64,000 bases of DNA from Fallopia convolvulus (taxonomy: Eukaryota > Streptophyta > Magnoliopsida > Caryophyllales > Polygonaceae), in the NCBI GenBank assembly GCA_964016875.1, contig OZ024725.1, positions 49,087,927-49,151,926 of the forward strand, written 5' to 3'. Of this stretch, positions 57,586-64,000 are shown piece by piece (position 1 is the first letter of the stretch; each line of letters begins with the position of its first letter). Position numbers and translations under genes: made by a program. The notes beneath the pieces were generated by a model. That model worked only from the letters and a program-made list of their open reading frames with translations. It did no database searches and was not told where the DNA came from.

Positions 57586-57620
57586 CTAGGTGGATGACCC
57601 GTGCTATCGCACGGGTTCTC
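57586..57620 (-). mobile_element. Helitron-like 3' terminus, second
   Basis: On the minus strand: CCCGTGCGATAGCACGGG hairpin, then TCATCCAC, then CTAG followed by T. Same architecture as 55513-55545, with a perfect 7-bp stem. Confidence 0.6.
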
Positions 57621-59015
57621 ATTAATTTTATATATTATATTTTATATTATATATAGATTGTTTTTTTTTTACTTTTACCCATCTTTAAGGTTTCTTGATT
57701 GATAATTATTTTTCAATAGTTTGAGAGTTATTTTTTTATCTTTTGCTTTGTGGTGAATGGAATGTGATGTGATCATGCAAAAGTAAAAATCTTATATATT
57801 GTGAAGGAGAGTGGAATATGAAATGTTATATTTTAATGATCTTATCTTTTGTTTAGAATACCAAAGGTTGATCTTATCTTCTTTTATTTTTACTTTTATT
57901 TGTAATTTGTAATACCAATGGTTATAATTTAATGACATTAAATTCATATTTTAATACTAAAGTTTACTACAAAAGTTGCTAAATAATGTCAAATGTTATA
58001 TTTTAAATTTGATATTAGCTTTTGTTTACAATACCAAATTCCAAAGTGGATCTTATCTTCTTTTATTTTTACTTTTATTTGTAATACTAATGGTTATAAT
58101 TTAATGGTTTTAAATTCATATTGTAATATTACTACATTTTAAATTTTGAAAGTGAATTAACCCTTAACAAATGTAATTTAATGCTAAAAAGTAATAAACT
58201 AATATTTCTAAACTAAATTAAAAAGGGTACTTTATTCAACTAATATACATATAACTTTTATATTAAAAAAGGTTAATAGTGGCACAATTTCATCTGTATA
58301 TTTTTTTATCAATTATTTATAGAATAAATCTATGAAAATATGTTTTTAGGTCAAAATGTTATTACTAAATAAGTTTTATCTTATAAAATAAATCCATGAA
58401 AATACTTGAAAGAAGAGAAATGAATCTCCAATGCATACACTGAAAAGAAATTCTTTGCATTTGAAACAAATATTAATAAAGGTCTAAGATATATAGACCG
58501 AGAAAGCTTCAAAAACATTTATATTTTTTATATTAACAATTTATTCTGAAATTGAATTGAAAACATAAAAAAACAACCGTACCAGCAACACATAAGACCA
58601 TAGCGAAAGAAAACAATTCTCTAGTGGCGTGATTGCCTTCAACGATCCGCTGCAACAAACTCTTGACCTCTTATTGGGCATTCACCATCGAGTCTTCACT
58701 TATGTTGATCGATCGATCTTGAACACTAAGAAAAACCTCTTGCACCAATTAGTCCCAATTAGGTAAGACCTTTGATTGCAAAACCAAAAATAAAATTATT
58801 ACTAATATAGTGTACAAAGTGACTTTGATAACTACGAATTTATGAGCTAATTCATAGAAACTCATACCTGTCAAGTTTCGTATTGCATAAATTTCTCTAA
58901 AACGCAAGAGTTAGGGTTGATCTCGGTGATTAGAAGGGTGGATCGTTGCAATAAACATGGATTGGGAATCAAATTGCTATCGGACTTGGTCACGATAGCA
59001 TCCCTATGTTATATA
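57621..59015. other. AT-rich sequence, no gene
   Basis: Contains a local repeat (ATCTTATCTTCTTTTATTTT twice, about 57873 and 58040) but no coding signal. Probably Helitron interior or old repeats. Confidence 0.4.
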
Positions 59016-59908
59016 CTAAAGACTAATTTATGACGTCGGGAAGCCATCGTAAAGATGGATAATGGATAATAAGAATATATGGACCTTTTTGGGATGAAAA
59101 AAATACGTTTGGGATAGGTAAACTAATTTAGGTATATGAAATTAAATATGAAAATTAATAGCATTTAGAGGAAGGGATGTTACAAAAGGATTTCAAACTC
59201 ATTTAGAATTTGAAAAGATTAGTCAAATGTGGATTGATTCTATTAAATTTCTTTTATTGACATTCAATGTCAGATTAATGTTTAAGATAAGGATTCAAAT
59301 TTAGTTGTTTTTTTTTCTCTTTTTTTTTTCTTTTGATATCTCATTGAGAATCCAATGTGCATCTATCACACTTTGCTATGATATGAAAAATGAGATGAAA
59401 CTATACTAATTTGTTTAAAATCACATCATTAATTATATACTTATACTAAATTTTATTTTTATAAGAACATTAAACTAAAGACTAATTTATGGCGTCAGGA
59501 AGCCATCGTAAAGATGGATAATGGATAATAAGAATATATGGACGTTTTTTTGGGGATGAAAAAAATATGTTTGGGATAGGTAAACTAATTTAGGTATATG
59601 AAATTAAATATGAAAATTAATAGCATTTAGAGGAGGGGATGTTACAAAAGGATTTCAAATGTGGATTGATTCTATAGAATTTTTTTTATTGACATTCAAT
59701 GTCGGATTAATTTTTAAGATAAGGATTCAAATTTAGTTGTTTTTTTTTTCTCTTTTTTCTTTTTCTTCTGATATCTCATTGAGAATCCAATGTGCATTTA
59801 TCACACTTTGCTATGATATGAAAAATGAGATGAAACCATACTAGTTTGTATAAAATCACAACATTAATTATAAACTTGTACTAAATTTCATTATTATAAG
59901 AACATTAT
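59016..59908 (+). repeat. Tandem duplication, ~459-bp unit, two copies
   Basis: The unit starting CTAAAGACTAATTTATG at 59016 repeats from 59475 with high identity to about 59908. The second copy lacks ~30 bp (the TCATTTAGAATTTGAAAAG region). Non-coding. Confidence 0.85.
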
Positions 59909-60534
59909 ATACATATTTTTCTATCTATGGTTTTAAAAATAAAAATATTAAAATGCATTTAATTGTAGAATTAGAAACGTTAGAAACGTTTTGGGTATTT
60001 TTAGACTAAAATATTGTGTATTTATTACATTTTTGTATCTATGGTTTTGATTCAATTTTTCATTAATTGCATGAGTATTGATTGATTGAAATAAAATCAG
60101 AATATTTATATAATATATGCTTGAAATAAAATTATAAAAAATCTTATTAATTGTCTCTAAATTTGCACAACACTATCCACAACATTAGAATGCGAATGTG
60201 AATCGACTATATACCTATATAGACATTGAATGACCATTAATATAATATTCAAAATACAAAATTAATTAAAAGCATTAATCATGGACATTAACCACCTATA
60301 CTAATTATGTTATATAAGATTTATGTTTTAGCTTAGATGTATGTTTGAATGATATTTATAAAAATCTTATTATTTGAATACGCATTCATTGTCAAGTTTA
60401 TCTTAGTTTATAGGTTTATAGATAGATAAGTTTAATTCCTTCATTTTAAAATGTAGGGTTTCAAGATTCATTACTATTTTTTTCCAAAGAATTTAAGAAG
60501 ATAAGAACATCGTCACGAATAGCCAACGCTAAGA

Positions 60535-61686
60535 TAAGAAGGTGTCTACCATCAAAGATGAGTAGAGAGGACATTAATGAGTGTTTGAAAAATCGTTTGG
60601 CTTTGACCTATATTTTCAATGCTACTACTAAGAAGAGAAAGAGAATGAAGATTACGTTTTCCAAGGAGATGATCGCTAAGGAAACATCTATAAGGAATTC
60701 GGTGTCTTTTGTTCAACAATTCATCTTCAATAATAGGTCTTTTTTCAAGTTGCTAAATTTATTTATACTTTATTTTAGAGACAGTTAGTATGATATTTTC
60801 AAAATTTATATTGTTTTTAATGAGTTTGGTTCAAATGAAACAAACTCTTATCCTAAAACGTAAAACGAATGCACTTTTCCTAGTTAGTAGTGCACTTTTC
60901 ATATAAAAGTGCATTGAAAAATACAAAAAGTGCATTACGAAAAAGTGCACTACAAAAAGTACGAAAAGTGCACTAAAAAGTACGAAAAGTGCAAATGCGA
61001 AAAAGTGCACTCCGAAGTAGGAAAAGTGCACTACTAACCACAAAAAGTGCATTCGTTTCAGAATAAGAGTTTGTTTTAGGATAAGAGTTTGTTTCATTTG
61101 AACTAAACTCTGTTTTAATGCATAATGCAATGAAAGGATCATTGATTTTTCAAACGAAGTTAATCCAAGTCTTCTAATAAATGGTCATTATTACACGTTT
61201 TTTCATTTACATACCTATGATGAATTTTAACTATCATGAACATGACTAAAAAAATTATTAGTCAAGGACCGCTAAGTTTTAGTTTGAATATAATTGATAG
61301 AAGAATAGGCAAGAGAGGGAGAATAATTATTAATTAGTTTTTTTAATTCTAGAAAAGTATCTATTAATTTATGTTTCCTTCTTTGATTTCTCATGATATT
61401 TATCCCAACTAATTATCCCTATACGACTTAACAAATTTTACATTCTCGTTCCTATTATTTATTCTTATTTTTCATTTTCAATGTTATATACACTAACTAA
61501 ACCGTAGCTATTCAATGTAGGCATGTTTATTTCTTACCCTAAATATTTTTGTACTTGCATTTTGTACATATTGAATAACAATTATACTTATTTAATGAAA
61601 AATTATATAACCAATGCTAATAATAAGTAATAAAATATTATTTTATTGATTTTTTATTATTATATCATAGAATATATGGATGAAGC
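60535..61686 (+). repeat. Segmental duplicate, copy 2 (with MITE inserted)
   Basis: Partner of 54645-55474, about 5.9 kb away, in direct orientation. The extra length is mostly the MITE at 60822-61110. Confidence 0.75.
60822..61110. mobile_element. MITE with internal AAAAGTGCA repeats, Mutator-type target duplication
   Basis: Inverted termini (GAGTTTGGTTCAAATGAAAC left, complement GAGTTTAGTTCAAATGAAAC right) over about 30 bp. Flanks TGTTTTTAAT (60812-60821) and TGTTTTAAT (61111-61119) look like a 9-10-bp target duplication. The paralogous site at 54923-54932 is empty, confirming insertion. Interior: about ten copies of AAAAGTGCA, many followed by CTACG-like sequence. Confidence 0.85.
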
Positions 61687-61705
61687 ACTTTAGAAAAGAA
61701 AAAAT

Positions 61706-62110
61706 TCAAAAAAATTCAATAGCTATAGTGTCAAGTACAACCGCTATCTCTCTTTGAAACTTTTGAACCGTTTCAGTTACCAGAATGTTCTTCGGTGAAA
61801 AATCTCGGAATGTAGCTTCTCTTGCACTTCTCACATGCTCGGGACAATAATACTCCCGAATATTCTTTGTAAATTCTCCAAAATTCACGACTTCTTGATG
61901 ATCATGATTCAAATCTCACCAGTCAAATGTGCCTTCTTGCAATAGACTTTGTACTAAGGACATCCTCTCTTTTGGTGCTTGGATTGAATCCAATGCAGAC
62001 ACTACCTTTCTCAACCATTGTTCCACATCAGTACTTGAAGCTCCTATAAAGCTTGGTACTCTTGTCTTCTAAAACTCTCCAAGCCACTTATCTGGCTTGG
62101 GCTCCCAAGG
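61706..62110 (-). pseudogene. Chromovirus-like gag fragment
   Basis: On the minus strand the translation shows PSFIGASSTDVEQWLRKV near 62050, then RMSLVQSLLQEGTFDW, a stop (about 61917), and FGEFTKNIREYYCPEHVRSA, the conserved gag core of chromovirus-type Ty3/gypsy elements. Stops at about 62070 and 61917 break it. No pol follows in the window. Confidence 0.7.
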
Positions 62111-63170
62111 ACTTCCTCCTAATTCCACAACCCTTCTAGAGCATTCAAGTCTCGAGATGCCTGGTGGTATTACCTCCTACCTTAGTTGGGAGGCATCCTC
62201 ATATTTGGCGCTTGCATCTCATGTTCGGGAGACACGTTAGTAGCAATACCACTAATTGGTATATCATCTAATCTAAGTACTTTTGGGTTAACCCTTGGTC
62301 TAGCTCGGCAATAGAGACAACAACATCTTTTGCAAGTGGTGGTTCATGTCTTCGAGGTTTATTAGCAACAAAAGTTATAGATTGTCCTTGTCGAACACTC
62401 AATGTTGATCCTTCACTTTATGAAATTTCTTTGGCATGGGGGTTAGTTGGAGCTATATTTGTGCCTTCTCTACCCCTACCACGGCAACGTCCTCAGATTG
62501 TCGGTAGCAGCATTAGTAGTCTTCTTTGGCAGTGTCATATCTAATCTACGAATACTACTATTATTAAGCCTAAGCGTCATTAAACAAAGAAAATAAGAAA
62601 ATTCTTACAAAATTTCTTTCCATTCAATAGTAGTTTCTCGATGTGTCTTTCTACCCGACTATGAAATGTACCCAACTTTTATTTAAAAAATAATTAAAAA
62701 GGAAAACTCGGTCTGAGTTTTCATTTAAGTTGGACCTCTCATACTTAATTGAGCGAATGGTCATAAATGACCAAATTTTTCTATTTTATATGTTATATAT
62801 ATAGATAATAAACATAGATAGATAGATAGATTAAAAATTTTTAGTAAAAGTCACATAATCTACTAAACATCTAATATGGAGAAAATTTATGAAAAAATAA
62901 TAATATATCAAAATAAAACTCAAAAGTACATGTTTATAAGATATTGAATTTTGATTTTTTTGTTACAATTGTTTTCTTATTGGATATTCTCACTATGTTA
63001 TTCAAAACTATTTTGTCCAACCATCGTCTTTTGTAAAAGTTGAATATATATGGTAGCACTTTGATATTTGAAATGTCAAAATTATATCGCCCAATCACCT
63101 GTCACACATTTTAGCATATTTTTAAAAGTTGTAGAACTCCTCTTCCCAAGGCTTTTCACCCACAATTTCT
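62111..63170. other. Low-complexity and degraded repeat sequence
   Basis: 62111-62600 may contain further degraded gag-like sequence on the minus strand (CCTCAACTTAGG-type stretches), but I cannot support a frame. From 62600 it is AT-rich with a short (GATA)n at about 62816. Confidence 0.35.
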
Positions 63171-63175
63171 CCTTA

Positions 63176-63398
63176 GAGCATCTGCAATGGTGATTTTTGT
63201 TAAAATACTAACAATATCATAAAAAATATAAAACAATTAAAAAGATGAAATGTGAGTATCAAATTGTCAATAGAAGTTTCTTCTTCCACATACTCCTATC
63301 TACTTAATTATTACCTTTAACCATTACAAAATTCCGACTTTTTTTTAAAAAAAATAATTTTTTCTATGAAACTCAAAAACTCAGGGTTGGAGATGCTC
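63176..63398. mobile_element. Tourist-like MITE
   Basis: 223 bp with ends GAGCATCTGCAATGG and GGGTTGGAGATGCTC (inverted GAGCATCTCCAACCC), flanked by TTA on both sides (63173-63175, 63399-63401). TTA duplication indicates PIF/Harbinger-type mobilisation. Confidence 0.85.
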
Positions 63399-63401
63399 TT
63401 A

Positions 63402-64000
63402 TCATTCTTCTACATTAGACCTAGATTATGCATTCAAATATTTTATTATTTGAAACTTTTAATTAATATTCTATATCATATTTTCGATCAAGATTATACT
63501 CTTTTCTCTTCTAACTCTTAGAAAAATCTTAAATAGAAGATTAATAAAATGTGAAAATGAGGATTTTTATTTTGTATTCATTTAGAAATAAATTTTTATG
63601 CCCAATCAAGAAAGGAAAAAATGAATATACTTAAATATTTTACATTAAACAAAAAAGAAATATATACATTATCGAAGAATTAGGTACTTATATATAATTA
63701 TCTTGGATATGCTCCCAAATATTAGAGTTATCTAAATCAATATTCACCTTCGAAAGGAAATGACACCTGATCCTAGGCATTTACGTATCTGCATCAACAT
63801 ATTCGCTTCTTCCTCGCCGCTACCAACCCGATTCTTGTAAATTCTTTCAAGGCTTTCCACCAATCTATCATTCTTTCACTTTGTTGTGAACATGTATGGG
63901 GATAGGAGATATGAAGGAATTCGGATTTTGAGATAAAAAAACTCTCCAAATAATTGGGTGTAAATATTGAGAGGATTATGTGACTTTTTATATTAGATAT
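63402..64000. other. AT-rich sequence, no features supported
   Basis: No ORF or repeat pair with support up to the window edge. Confidence 0.4.

Overview
The window looks like repeat-dense DNA from a flowering plant, probably a eudicot. It is a nest of LTR retrotransposons of the Athila and Tat (Ogre/Retand-like) branches of Ty3/gypsy, followed by a PIF/Harbinger DNA transposon and an AT-rich mosaic of MITEs, Helitron-like ends and local duplications. No host gene, tRNA, rRNA or CRISPR array could be supported.

Left block (1-14074): three Athila-type elements on the minus strand. A deletion derivative of family A (1-2482) abuts a piece of a family C LTR (2483-3802). That piece interrupts the 3' LTR of a family B element (3803-14074). 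Family B keeps gag, protease and the Athila 3' (env-like) ORF, all broken, and has lost RT, RNase H and integrase. Then come a Stowaway MITE (15071-15311) and a Mutator-like non-autonomous element (about 15375-17442).

Middle block (about 17513-44998): an old Tat-lineage element on the minus strand, with decayed gag, protease, RT, dual RNase H and integrase and an antisense plant-mobile-domain ORF (17600-20302). It was hit by a well-preserved Athila family A element (23340-36892; 13,553 bp; TSD GATAT; LTRs about 1.2% different by eye; open gag-pol and env-like ORFs; all catalytic motifs present), by a 1,217-bp solo-LTR-like insertion (40156-41372; TSD GCCGC), and by LTR-like DNA at about 20303-21830.

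Right block (44999-64000): a PIF/Harbinger element (about 45590-50587; TTA duplications) with a DDE transposase and a convergent three-exon Myb/SANT-like gene; copia-like LTR fragments with triplicated initiator-Met primer sites; duplicated AT-rich segments; two Helitron-type 3' ends; a chromovirus-like gag remnant; and two further MITEs.

The most unusual signal is a 10-bp palindrome, TCGTTAACGA. About forty copies are scattered through the Athila LTRs, leaders, spacers and ORFs, often as pairs 20-23 bp apart. It is read in two different frames inside the same polyprotein, and I saw no copy elsewhere in the window.
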